The notes below the pieces were generated by a model. The model was not told the origin of the DNA and did not search any database. It saw only the letters and a program-made list of their open reading frames with translations. A stretch of DNA of 64,000 nucleotides from positions 1-64,000 of the forward strand of contig JAZQLI010000037.1 in the NCBI GenBank assembly GCA_045542595.1, written 5' to 3'. The stretch comes from Scatosoma sp045542595 (GTDB taxonomy: Bacteria; Bacillota; Clostridia; Christensenellales; Borkfalkiaceae). The translations under genes and the position numbers were made by a program. Below, one piece after another: positions 7,163-15,418 of this stretch. Every line of letters starts with the position of its first letter. Position 1 is the first letter of the stretch.

Positions 7163-10015
7163 ATGGAAAAATATTACGAACAGGATAAAAATATAAATCT
7201 TTGCGCGGCGCGAGCCTACTACGTTCCCTTTGAAAAAGGGCAAGCGGTTTCTTACGATAGGGCGGATAGTGCGCGCTTTATCACCTTAAACGGAATATGG
7301 AAAATTAAAGCGTATGAAACGGTGTTAGACGCGGAAAATTTCTTAAACGAAGCGTGCGATAAAGAAATCCCCGTGCCGTCGTGTGTGCAGTATTTTGGGC
7401 TCGATTGGTTTCAATATACCAACTGTTATTATCCGTTCCCGTTTGCAGGGACGAAAATTCCGAATAAGAACCCTGCGTACCACTATACGCGCACGGTTAG
7501 CGTTACCAAAAATACGGACGAAAAAATTTATCTCGTTACCGAAGGCGTGGATAGTTGTTTCTATTTATACGTAAACGGTGCGTTTGTGGGCTTTTCGCAA
7601 ATTTCCCACAAAGTAGGGGAGTTTGATATCACTCCGTTTGTCAAACAAGGCGAGAACAAAATAGATATGCTGGTGGTAAAATGGTGTATGGGCTCGTACT
7701 TAGAAGACCAAGACAAATGGCGTTTTACGGGCATTTTCCGTGATATTTATCTTTTGCGCCGCCCTAAAAACCATCTCCGCGATTATAAAATCGACACGGA
7801 TATCGACGGCGACGACGGCGTAGTAACCTTTACGCCGAGAGATACGCTGCAAACGAGTGTAACACTCAACGGTGAAACGCAGGAAACGAACGGCGAGCCG
7901 CTTGTATTCCGCATTCAAAACGCCAAGCTTTGGAGTGCGGAAACGCCCTATTTATACCCTATGGACATAGAGTGCAACGGCGAAGTAATTTTCCAAAGAG
8001 TAGGTATACGCACGTCGAAAGTAGAAAACGGATTGTATTTATTCAACGGCAAACCGATTAAGTTATACGGCGTGAACCGCCACGATTTCCACCCCGAAAA
8101 GGGTGCGGCGGTAAGCCTTGCGGATATGAAGCGCGATTTAACGCTTATGAAAGAACTTAACGTAAACGCGATACGTACGTCGCATTATCCGTCGTCGCCG
8201 CTATTGTACGAGCTCGCGGACGAAATGGGTTTTTACGTTATGAGTGAAAGCGACGTCGAATCGCATGGGTGTCAAGCGGCGTGGAATGAAAAGAACGAAT
8301 GGACGAAAGATATCGGCATTATTGCGGAAGACGAACGCTATTACGACGCCATTTTAGAACGCGAAGTATTTAACGTGGAAAACCATAAAAATCACGCATG
8401 CGTGGTGATATGGTCGATGGGCAACGAAAGCGGTTGGGGAGAAAATCTTATCAAAATTGCGCACGTAATGCACGGTTGGGATAGCCGTCCTTTGCACTAT
8501 GAAAGCGAAAATAATTATTTCCCCGGTAAATATTCTAAAGAAGATTACGCGTCTTGGGAACTGGATATGCATAGCCGTATGTACGCCAGCGTGCCTTGGC
8601 TGAAAGATGTATTCTTGAAAGACGAAAGTGATACTCGCCCGATGGTGTATTGCGAATACGCGCACGCTATGGGGAATAGCCCTGGCGACTTGAAAGGCTA
8701 CTGGGAAGTGATTGAAGCGCACGATAGGTTAATGGGCGCGTTCATTTGGGAATGGGCAGACCACGGCGTAAGTTACGGCGGTAAAACGGAGCGCTACGGC
8801 GGCGATTTCGGTGAAGCACTCAACGATAATAATTTTTGTATAGACGGTATCGTAACGGCGGATAGGAACTGTAAAGCCGGTACGTATAGTATGCAATATT
8901 TCTATCAGCCGTTGCAATTCACCAAAGACGGCGATACGCTTTGCGTAAAAAACAAAAACTTCTTTGCGCCTATGGTGGGTACGCTGAAAGTGCAGGATAA
9001 AAACGGCGAGCACAGCTTTGAAATGTGTATCGCGCCGAGAGAGTGTATAAAGCTGCCTTGCGCAGGAGAAAGCACGGTATATACCGAGTTTATCAAACGC
9101 GGCGAAACCGAGCCTTGTGCGCATCAGCAATTTTACGTGAACGCGTACCTGCCCCGTGCATTTAAAGAAAAACAAGTGCAAATTACCGAAAATATGCGCT
9201 ACGTTTACGTAACGGCAGGAGATAACGAGTATACGTTAGATAAAACAAGCGGCGAAATAATCGACGTAAAGGTAGACGGCGAAAGCTTGGGCGGCGTGGC
9301 GTTTAACGTATGGCGTGCGCCGCTGGATAACGATAGAAATATCCGTAAGTTATGGGAATGGCGATTGCTGCACCTTGCCCGCCCCGACGCATTACGCGTT
9401 TGTGTAAACGGTAATCAAGTGCAGGTGGATATCGGTGTGGGGTACGCGCGCTCGATATACTTAGTGGAAGCAAAATTGACGTATACGTTCCACGGCGACG
9501 GAGTGGAGATATCCATTTCTTATAACACCGAAAAGAAACACGGGTATGAATATTACGCATATTTGCCGCGTATCGGTTGGAAGATGAAGCTGGATAAGCG
9601 CTTTGACAAAGTAAAATACCTTGCGTACGGCAACGGGGAAACGTATGCCGATATGTACGACCACGCCGTAAAGGCAGAATATTCCGCAAAGGTGCAAGAC
9701 GAATATTTCCCGTACGCCAAACCGCAGGAAAGCGGTAGCCATTATTTGCCCGAATATGCCGAAGTAACGGACGGAAAATATACCGTTCGCGCGGAAGGTA
9801 TGCGTTCGTTCTCGGCGATAGGGTATAGTGCGGAAACGCTAATGCAAGCCAAACACCACGACGAATTACCCGAAAGCGACGGTACGTATTTTTGCGTGGA
9901 CTATTATATGACGGGTTTGGGTACGGGTAGTTGCGGACCGCAAGTACAGCCGCCGTATCAAACTCCTGAAGAAGGCGAAGGCAGCATTCGGCTGTATTTT
10001 GAAAAGAAAAAATAA
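7163..10015 (+). CDS. GH2 beta-galactosidase, LacZ type
   Basis: The 950-residue protein (from ATG 7163) removes terminal beta-galactose. Order of domains: jelly-roll, Ig-like, TIM barrel (GVNRHDFHPEKG, then RTSHYPSSPLLYELADEMG), and a C-terminal Bgal-small domain. The acid/base is E422 in MGNESGWG and the nucleophile E498 in YCEYAHAMGNS; GAFIWEWADHG is also conserved. There is no signal peptide, so it should act inside the cell on imported oligosaccharides. An ATG at 7115 is in frame but lies between the -35 and -10 boxes, so it cannot be the start; ATG 7163 has GGGAGAAAG upstream. Own promoter, own terminator and the AraC-type boxes place it in the locus regulon. Galactose released could pass to the galactokinase at 45683. 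Confidence 0.9.
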   Translation: MEKYYEQDKNINLCAARAYYVPFEKGQAVSYDRADSARFITLNGIWKIKAYETVLDAENFLNEACDKEIPVPSCVQYFGLDWFQYTNCYYPFPFAGTKIPNKNPAYHYTRTVSVTKNTDEKIYLVTEGVDSCFYLYVNGAFVGFSQISHKVGEFDITPFVKQGENKIDMLVVKWCMGSYLEDQDKWRFTGIFRDIYLLRRPKNHLRDYKIDTDIDGDDGVVTFTPRDTLQTSVTLNGETQETNGEPLVFRIQNAKLWSAETPYLYPMDIECNGEVIFQRVGIRTSKVENGLYLFNGKPIKLYGVNRHDFHPEKGAAVSLADMKRDLTLMKELNVNAIRTSHYPSSPLLYELADEMGFYVMSESDVESHGCQAAWNEKNEWTKDIGIIAEDERYYDAILEREVFNVENHKNHACVVIWSMGNESGWGENLIKIAHVMHGWDSRPLHYESENNYFPGKYSKEDYASWELDMHSRMYASVPWLKDVFLKDESDTRPMVYCEYAHAMGNSPGDLKGYWEVIEAHDRLMGAFIWEWADHGVSYGGKTERYGGDFGEALNDNNFCIDGIVTADRNCKAGTYSMQYFYQPLQFTKDGDTLCVKNKNFFAPMVGTLKVQDKNGEHSFEMCIAPRECIKLPCAGESTVYTEFIKRGETEPCAHQQFYVNAYLPRAFKEKQVQITENMRYVYVTAGDNEYTLDKTSGEIIDVKVDGESLGGVAFNVWRAPLDNDRNIRKLWEWRLLHLARPDALRVCVNGNQVQVDIGVGYARSIYLVEAKLTYTFHGDGVEISISYNTEKKHGYEYYAYLPRIGWKMKLDKRFDKVKYLAYGNGETYADMYDHAVKAEYSAKVQDEYFPYAKPQESGSHYLPEYAEVTDGKYTVRAEGMRSFSAIGYSAETLMQAKHHDELPESDGTYFCVDYYMTGLGTGSCGPQVQPPYQTPEEGEGSIRLYFEKKK

Positions 10016-10040
10016 ATAATATAATAATTATAAGGAAGAA

Positions 10041-10067
10041 GGCGGAGCGAGAGAACTCCGTCTTTTT
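10041..10067 (+). terminator. Intrinsic terminator after the GH2 gene
   Basis: GGCGGAG (10041-10047) pairs with CTCCGTC (10055-10061), one G-T pair, followed by TTTTTT. It ends the monocistronic GH2 transcript. Confidence 0.75.
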
Positions 10068-10093
10068 TATGCGTAATTTGCGTTTTAAATCAA

Positions 10094-10120
10094 AATTATC
10101 CATATTTCTGCAAGTGGAGT
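10094..10120 (+). promoter_or_regulatory. Candidate AraC-type operator upstream of the first large secreted protein
   Basis: AATTATCCAT (10094-10103) is followed by ATTTCTGCAA and a GTGGAGT end. The same pattern AATTRTCCATATTTCTGCAA recurs at 15322. It begins exactly 30 bp before the -35 hexamer, the same distance as at 7074 and 15322. A regulator site is inferred from this conservation of both sequence and spacing. Confidence 0.6.
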
Positions 10121-10123
10121 GTA

Positions 10124-10152
10124 TTTACATTTGAAATGCTGAATGATAAAAT
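10124..10152 (+). promoter_or_regulatory. Promoter of the secreted-protein/peptide transcript
   Basis: TTTACA (10124-10129) and TAAAAT (10147-10152) lie 17 bp apart. An AAGGAGGA ribosome site precedes ATG 10189. Confidence 0.7.
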
Positions 10153-10188
10153 ATAGTAACGAAATTATTAATTAAGGAGGATTTTTCT

Positions 10189-13050
10189 ATGGAAAAGAAG
10201 ATTCGGAAAATAGGCCTTCTTTGCACCACTGCTGTTATGGCTTGCAGCTTGGTGTTGGGGGCAGGCATAACCGCTTTTCCTAAATCGGTATCCGCGGAAA
10301 CGGCTTCTATGGACGTTCTTATCGGTAAGAAAACGGATAACGTTACCGTAACGGCTGGCAATACGGCAGGCGATTATTTGGGCTTGAGAATTGGCAAAGG
10401 GAAAATGTTTGACGATTGGAGCGCGCAAATTAACGCCACCTTTACAGGCAGTACTAGCATTACATATTTGTTGCCGAATATGGCAGATACGCCTGATGTT
10501 ACGGTAGATGGTACAGCAAATTGGGCGCATCAAGGTAACGCTTTTTCGGTAAGAAATACCAAAGGTGAAAGAGTAGCTACGTTTATTACTTTCCCTAAAA
10601 ATTGGTCAACGATAGGAACCCAGTACGGCTATTTTTATGATACTGTAAACGATGTTTATTCTACGCCGTACCACTCTTATGATTCTTCGGCAGAGGTAAA
10701 CTTTTGGACAGATCCTATAAAATATACGGAACTGTCTCCCACCAAAGAAGGGGCGAGGACTATCCAATATTTTGTAGGCAAAGGCGGCTTGTCTCCGATG
10801 GCTATTTCGCCTTCTACCGGCGTTATAACAGAAGCGAAAGTTACGGCTGCGAAGTTGGAAGAAGATTCTACGGCAGAAGGTACGTTATATTTCGATTATG
10901 CTGACGGCAAGTTGACTATTAGTTCTTCTTCATACGATTATGCGGAATGTACATTGACAACGCAAACGGGTAACGGACAAATTATTCCTTTCGGCACGGT
11001 GGAAGCAGACCTTTCCGACGGGTATATTATTGAAATGCATAACGCGCCCGATTTTGGTAAAAAAGGGGATATAGGTTATTGGAAATATACTATGTCGTCT
11101 TCGGTGCATATTACGTCGATTAAGACGGATAGCGGTGCGTTCGCTACGCGTGCTGAAAACGTTGAGCTTGGAGAAAGGCAAGAAAAGACCATTTCTTACG
11201 AAGGCGAAGAAGTGGTGGATGGGAAAAACGTGATTACCGTGCCTTACGGCAGAAAATTGAATGAATTTGACGTATACAGTGCAGTAACGGCAACGGATAT
11301 AGATGGCGTTCCGCTTGCGTTGAACGGCTATATGGATAGCTTCGATTATGAAGGAAACAAAGCGTTTACAGAAGACGAAGAAATTACCGTAACGTACGAG
11401 GAAGGCGTTTCTAAAACGTATTTGGTGGACGTGGTATTTATCATGAACACGACGAATTTGTTGACGGCGTTGTCGGAACAAACCATTATTCGTACGGCAG
11501 GCGAGCCGAATTATAATGATTACGAAACAAATAGTACATGGGCGGCTGGTGGTTCGGCAGCTAGACCGTATAGTACTTACGGTACAGCGCTTGTTATCGG
11601 TGGACATACAAAGTCAAATTTTACTGCGAAAGAAATGATAGGCGCAAAATTGAACGGTACGTTTTTCGGTAATTCTAGCGTAACATACACAATGGGTAGA
11701 AACTCGAACAAGGCGGCAAACGCTATTGTGCTTCAAGACGCGCAAGGCAATAACGTATTGCACGTAATGAATTATACGTATGGTTGGAACGACGCTAAAG
11801 CGTTTGTGTACCATTACGCTACACAAAAATTCTATTCTGCCAACACTTCGGGGGCAGCGCAGGAAATTACGACTTATGACGCAGCGGCAAGCGTAGCGCC
11901 TTACTATTTCCATTGGAATCAACCGTACCATCACGCGACGTTGAGCTTTAATTACGACGACGTGAACAAGCAAGTAACGGTTACCACCACGAAGAGAAAT
12001 GCGGATAGAACTGTGGTTACGCTTGCTACGGTTTCCGCAGACTTGTCGGCAGGTTATACGCTTTCCTTTATTACGCCTTATAGCTTAACGGAAGGCTACT
12101 TCTCTGGTTATGATGCTGCTGGAGATTCTACAGGTAAGGATGATTATGTTGCCGTTGAAGATAATATGACGGCGTATGCGTCTCCTGCAGTATTGATTAC
12201 CGAAATCAACGGCATAGACGTTACGGGTGCGACGTCAGAAGCAACGACAGGCATCGAGAGCGTAGTTTGCGATAACGGCTCGGAAGTGGCTATGGGTGAA
12301 GAACTCACGTTTACAAGCAACAGCGTATATAACTTTGGTTCGCTTGTATATAAAGGAAGCAGTGAAGTTACGGTAGACACGGCGGCGGACGTTAGCAAAC
12401 CCGGCGAAACGGTTGCAATCGTTTCCGACTGGGCAGCTACGTATGAAATTCCCCTTACGGTAAAAACGCTTTCTCAATCGCTTACGGGCGTGGAAATGGA
12501 AAAGGGTGCGTTTATCCGTGTAGGGCAAGGCGATACGGATAGAGGGCTTGGCTTTAGAATGAACGTTTCGGCGGCAGACAAAGCGCTTTTAGAAGCATAC
12601 GTCGGCGAAGGCAAAGCGTACGCTTCGGTAAGCTACGGTATGATTATTATGCCGTACAGCTACGTAACGGCTGCAGGCGTAACGGAAGAAACGTTGTTCG
12701 GCGAAAACGCTTTGTATACTTGGAAAGATAAACAAGGTGCAGGTAGCGTGGAAGTACTTCAAATGGAAACGAGTTATCTTCGTACTCAAGAAGAACTGCA
12801 CTATGTCTTCGGCGCTATTACCGAATTGAAAACGGGTAACATTAAAAAGGATTTCATCGGTGTTGGTTACGTGAAGCTTACAGACGCGGACGGCAACGTA
12901 GAATACGTAGTAGCTTCGGCGTACAGCGATACGAGCGCTGATGCAAATAACAATATTCGTTCGGCTTATGAAGTAGCGCAAGCGGCTGTGGATTCTGGCA
13001 AATATGAGTCGATTGCAGAGTGGTTGCGTACTAACTATCTTGCGGAATAA
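10189..13050 (+). CDS. Large secreted protein with two copies of an unclassified domain
   Basis: The 953-residue protein has a basic, hydrophobic signal peptide, likely cut after VSA at residue 36. Two related blocks of roughly 250-280 residues follow (about 40-320 and 435-690). Each holds a line like DWSAQINATFTGSTSITY with NAFSVRN.. or ANAIVLQD.. and FPKNW-type segments; the same block appears twice in the protein at 15419. The last third (about 760-953) has MEKGAFIRVGQ, RGLGFRMNV and SYGMIIMPYSYV, a pattern I recall from many clostridial surface proteins. No membrane anchor or sorting signal ends the protein. I do not recognise an enzyme. A beta-sandwich glycan-binding role fits the setting but is inference. 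A 37-residue gene follows 14 bases downstream. Confidence 0.7.
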   Translation: MEKKIRKIGLLCTTAVMACSLVLGAGITAFPKSVSAETASMDVLIGKKTDNVTVTAGNTAGDYLGLRIGKGKMFDDWSAQINATFTGSTSITYLLPNMADTPDVTVDGTANWAHQGNAFSVRNTKGERVATFITFPKNWSTIGTQYGYFYDTVNDVYSTPYHSYDSSAEVNFWTDPIKYTELSPTKEGARTIQYFVGKGGLSPMAISPSTGVITEAKVTAAKLEEDSTAEGTLYFDYADGKLTISSSSYDYAECTLTTQTGNGQIIPFGTVEADLSDGYIIEMHNAPDFGKKGDIGYWKYTMSSSVHITSIKTDSGAFATRAENVELGERQEKTISYEGEEVVDGKNVITVPYGRKLNEFDVYSAVTATDIDGVPLALNGYMDSFDYEGNKAFTEDEEITVTYEEGVSKTYLVDVVFIMNTTNLLTALSEQTIIRTAGEPNYNDYETNSTWAAGGSAARPYSTYGTALVIGGHTKSNFTAKEMIGAKLNGTFFGNSSVTYTMGRNSNKAANAIVLQDAQGNNVLHVMNYTYGWNDAKAFVYHYATQKFYSANTSGAAQEITTYDAAASVAPYYFHWNQPYHHATLSFNYDDVNKQVTVTTTKRNADRTVVTLATVSADLSAGYTLSFITPYSLTEGYFSGYDAAGDSTGKDDYVAVEDNMTAYASPAVLITEINGIDVTGATSEATTGIESVVCDNGSEVAMGEELTFTSNSVYNFGSLVYKGSSEVTVDTAADVSKPGETVAIVSDWAATYEIPLTVKTLSQSLTGVEMEKGAFIRVGQGDTDRGLGFRMNVSAADKALLEAYVGEGKAYASVSYGMIIMPYSYVTAAGVTEETLFGENALYTWKDKQGAGSVEVLQMETSYLRTQEELHYVFGAITELKTGNIKKDFIGVGYVKLTDADGNVEYVVASAYSDTSADANNNIRSAYEVAQAAVDSGKYESIAEWLRTNYLAE

Positions 13051-13064
13051 GGGAGGGGCGGATT

Positions 13065-13178
13065 ATGAAAAAGTATGAAGAATTAGAACTGAAGGTTGTA
13101 ATTTTCAATGAAGACGTAATCACCGCTTCCGGTGAAGATGAAGAAGGTATGTTCCGTACGGACATCTTTGGTGAATAA
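13065..13178 (+). CDS. 37-residue acidic peptide gene, unknown function
   Basis: ATG 13065 follows a very strong GGGAGGGGCGG ribosome site and opens 38 codons ending in TAA. The product begins MKKYEELELKVVIFNEDVIT and ends with an acidic, Gly- and Phe-containing tail (SGEDEEGMFRTDIFGE). It lies 14 bases after the large secreted protein and right before a strong terminator, so it is the last gene of that transcript. From memory, small Firmicutes proteins starting KKYE-x-x-ELEV and containing DVIT-x-S are common and unnamed; I cannot verify this here. No signal peptide or Cys. A precursor peptide, a chaperone-like partner of the secreted protein or a regulator are all possible. Confidence 0.65.
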   Translation: MKKYEELELKVVIFNEDVITASGEDEEGMFRTDIFGE

Positions 13179-13189
13179 CAATAAAAAGG

Positions 13190-13224
13190 GCGGCAAGCGC
13201 AATTAGCGCTTGCCGCTTTTTTTT
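13190..13224 (+). terminator. Strong intrinsic terminator
   Basis: An 11-bp perfect stem (GCGGCAAGCGC, 13190-13200, with GCGCTTGCCGC, 13206-13216), 5-base loop, then eight T. It ends the transcript of the secreted protein and the small peptide. Confidence 0.9.
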
Positions 13225-13252
13225 GACTAACCGATTAGCCGACGGCGCGTAT

Positions 13253-13285
13253 AAAAAAACCGACTATTTGATTAGTCGGTTTTTT
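13253..13285 (-). terminator. Bidirectional terminator between convergent transcripts
   Basis: CCGACTA (13260-13266) and TAGTCGG (13273-13279) form a hairpin with an A-run on the left and a T-run on the right. It therefore works for the leftward AraC gene ending at 13290 and as backup for the rightward transcript. Confidence 0.8.
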
Positions 13286-13289
13286 ATAA

Positions 13290-14186
13290 TTAGTTTTGAT
13301 GTTTTGGGCGGTCGTATTGTTTAGCGCGGCGCACGGTGTCCATAGGGGAGCATTTGAAAATCTTTTTATATATTCTCGAAAAGTACAAGGGGTCTTCAAA
13401 GCCGACCAAGCGCGCCACTTCATTCACTTTATAATTCCCTTTTTCCAAAAGGCTTACCGCAAGTTCGCAACGTTTTACTGTTACGTATTCGGTAAAGCAC
13501 ACCGACATTTCCTTTTTGAAAAGTCGGGAAAGGGTGCTGGGGTGCACGTTGAGTTTTTCCGCGAACATCTTTATCGAAAGTGTGGGGTTGGAAATATGCT
13601 TATCGATATAATAGAGTATTTTCTGTAAATACGTTTGGTTTTGCCTATTCTCTACCTGCCAGCTATCGGTGTCGGTGGAGTTTAAGCGGTTGGCGTATAA
13701 ATGTTCGATAATATTGAGTAGATTTTTATGCATTACTACGTTTAGCATAGACGGCGAATACTCGCTTTTGGTAAACGTATCGTAAAAATAGGGCATAATT
13801 TTATTATCGGGGAGCACCGTAAACGGCTGTTCTTCCGTCAAGCCCATTTTTGTGCAGTAATGCTTTGCTCGATAGCCGTTAAACGTTACCCAGTAAAGCA
13901 GAGTCGGCGTTTTTTTCAGTTCCGCTTGATAGGAAATTCCTGTATTGGGCATTAAGATAAACACACTGTTTTTCTTTAGCGTTACCTTTTTTCCGTTGAA
14001 ATATAAGGTAACGCTGCCTTGAATGACGTAGTGTAAACGGTACGACGGATAGGAAAGGGAATCAATCATTTCCTTTGGTTTGTCCACAATTTCAAATCCG
14101 TAATGTCCTACCGATAAATCGGGCCCTACTTCCTTGCACGAGTTGTTGATGCCCATGGTTTGCGTGGGCATTACTTTGGTTTTCAT
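13290..14186 (-). CDS. AraC-family transcriptional regulator (paralogue A)
   Basis: The 298-residue protein has an N-terminal cupin-like sensor part (YRLHYVIQGSVTLYFNGKKV near residue 52) and a C-terminal double helix-turn-helix. The first helix region reads SIKMFAEKLNVHPSTLSRLF and the second VNEVARLVGFEDPLYFSRIY. The DNA-binding half is almost identical to that of the next gene, including about 45 consecutive identical residues, so both should bind the same sites. The sensor halves differ more, suggesting different inducing sugars. Both genes point left, between two operons that carry the proposed operators. RBS GGGAGAAAAAGG precedes the start. Activation of the flanking glycan genes is inferred from position and family behaviour. 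Confidence 0.9.
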   Translation of the reverse strand: MKTKVMPTQTMGINNSCKEVGPDLSVGHYGFEIVDKPKEMIDSLSYPSYRLHYVIQGSVTLYFNGKKVTLKKNSVFILMPNTGISYQAELKKTPTLLYWVTFNGYRAKHYCTKMGLTEEQPFTVLPDNKIMPYFYDTFTKSEYSPSMLNVVMHKNLLNIIEHLYANRLNSTDTDSWQVENRQNQTYLQKILYYIDKHISNPTLSIKMFAEKLNVHPSTLSRLFKKEMSVCFTEYVTVKRCELAVSLLEKGNYKVNEVARLVGFEDPLYFSRIYKKIFKCSPMDTVRRAKQYDRPKHQN

Positions 14187-14265
14187 TATCCTTTTTCTCC
14201 CTAAATCATTTTTCCCAAACGGAGAATACCCGTCGTGCCTATGCGTATTTCCCGTTCATATATCC

Positions 14266-15174
14266 TTATAACAAATCTTTTTTACGCAGTGCGTTTGCGG
14301 TACGTATAGTCTCCATAGGCGAACAACCCAAAATCTTTTTATAAATTCTTGAAAAGTACAACGGGTCTTCAAAACCGACCATACGAGCCACTTCGTTTAC
14401 TTTATGTGTGCCGCTTTCCAAAAGACTTACCGCAAGTTCGCAACGTTTTACCGTTACGTATTCGGTAAAGCACACCGACATTTCCTTTTTGAAAAGTCGG
14501 GAAAGAGTGCTGGGGTGTACGTTGAGTTTTTCCGCGAACATTTTTATCGAAAGCGCGGGGTCGGAAAGTTTTTTGTCGATATAATGGAGTATTTTTTGTA
14601 AATACGTTTGTGGCTGTTTATGTTCTTCCTGTTGCCACGCTTCGCTACTCGTCGAAGATATGCGGTTGGCGTACAGGTATTCGATAATAGAGAGCAGGCT
14701 TTTGTGCATTACTACGTTGAGCATAGATGGCGAGTAGCCTTTTTTCGTGAACGGAGCGTAAAAATACGGCAACAGTTTATTATCGGGGAGCTGGACAAAC
14801 GGCTGTTCTTCCGTTAAGCCCATTTTTATGCAGTAATGCTTTGCGCGAAGTCCGTTAAACGTTATCCAGTAAAGCGCTGTATGGTTGGTGTGCGCTTCAT
14901 ATGCTATTCCTGTATTTGGTATCAGCATAAATACGCTATTCTTTTTCAACGTTACTTTTTTGTTGTTGAAATACAAGGAAACACTCCCTTGAATGACGTA
15001 GTGTAAGCGATAGGACGGATGAGAAAGGAAATCGACCAAATTATTGGAAGCTGCTTGGTCTTTGGGCTTGTCTATAATAATATAACCGTAATGTGCCGCC
15101 GATAAATCGGGCCCCACTTCCTTACAAGAGTTGTTGATGCCCATCGGCTTTTTAGGCGTCAGCTTTGTTTTCAT
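14266..15174 (-). CDS. AraC-family transcriptional regulator (paralogue B)
   Basis: The 302-residue protein is a tandem duplicate of the gene at 13290, sharing the opening MGINNSCKEVGPDLS, the YRLHYVIQGSV sensor motif and nearly the whole AraC-type DNA-binding domain (SIKMFAEKLNVHPSTLSRLF; VNEVARMVGFEDPLYFSRIY). Differences gather in residues 20-45 and 90-175 of the sensor region, including a small insertion near residue 35. It has its own consensus promoter at 15244-15273 and probably drives both regulator genes, which are 79 bases apart. The proposed operator at 15322 lies behind this promoter, so the pair may also regulate itself. Target assignment is inferred. Confidence 0.9.
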   Translation of the reverse strand: MKTKLTPKKPMGINNSCKEVGPDLSAAHYGYIIIDKPKDQAASNNLVDFLSHPSYRLHYVIQGSVSLYFNNKKVTLKKNSVFMLIPNTGIAYEAHTNHTALYWITFNGLRAKHYCIKMGLTEEQPFVQLPDNKLLPYFYAPFTKKGYSPSMLNVVMHKSLLSIIEYLYANRISSTSSEAWQQEEHKQPQTYLQKILHYIDKKLSDPALSIKMFAEKLNVHPSTLSRLFKKEMSVCFTEYVTVKRCELAVSLLESGTHKVNEVARMVGFEDPLYFSRIYKKILGCSPMETIRTANALRKKDLL

Positions 15175-15243
15175 TATCCCTTTTCTCCCTTAGTTAGACA
15201 GGCTACTTTAGGCTGTGTGTATAAGTATGCTCCGTCTACCTTC

Positions 15244-15273
15244 ATTATAGTACATTTTGAAAAAAGTTGTCAA
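15244..15273 (-). promoter_or_regulatory. Promoter of the twin AraC genes
   Basis: On the minus strand TTGACA (15273-15268) and TATAAT (15249-15244) are 18 bp apart. The leader to the ATG at 15174 is about 60 bases and ends with GGGAGAAAAGGG. It is divergent from the promoter at 15352. Confidence 0.8.
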
Positions 15274-15321
15274 TAGAAAAAAATAGCAAAAATGCATATT
15301 TTTCAAGGCGTTTGACGATTA

Positions 15322-15348
15322 AATTGTCCATATTTCTGCAACTGTAGT
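15322..15348 (+). promoter_or_regulatory. Candidate AraC-type operator upstream of the transporter/surface-protein operon
   Basis: AATTGTCCAT (15322-15331) followed by ATTTCTGCAA and CTGTAGT matches the element at 10094 at 23 of 27 or more positions by eye. It again starts exactly 30 bp before the -35 box. It lies between the AraC promoter and the surface-protein promoter, so one bound protein could influence both. Confidence 0.6.
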
Positions 15349-15351
15349 CTA

Positions 15352-15381
15352 TTGCTTTCCCACGCGTGCGCGTGATATAAT
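15352..15381 (+). promoter_or_regulatory. Promoter of the surface-protein/ABC operon
   Basis: TTGCTT (15352-15357) and TATAAT (15376-15381) lie 18 bp apart. The poor -35 fits a promoter that needs an activator. GGGAGGA precedes ATG 15419. Confidence 0.7.
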
Positions 15382-15418
15382 AGATATGTGATAATTTGTA
15401 TACGGGAGGATTTTTTTC

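Noticed and set aside
9303..10103. 266-codon open frame opposite the GH2 gene end
   Set aside because: Covers the GH2 terminator on the other strand, Tyr/Arg-rich nonsense sequence.
13226..13245. Small GACTAACCGATTAG palindrome between terminators
   Set aside because: A 4-bp stem next to two strong hairpins; likely chance or a partial copy of the neighbouring terminator.
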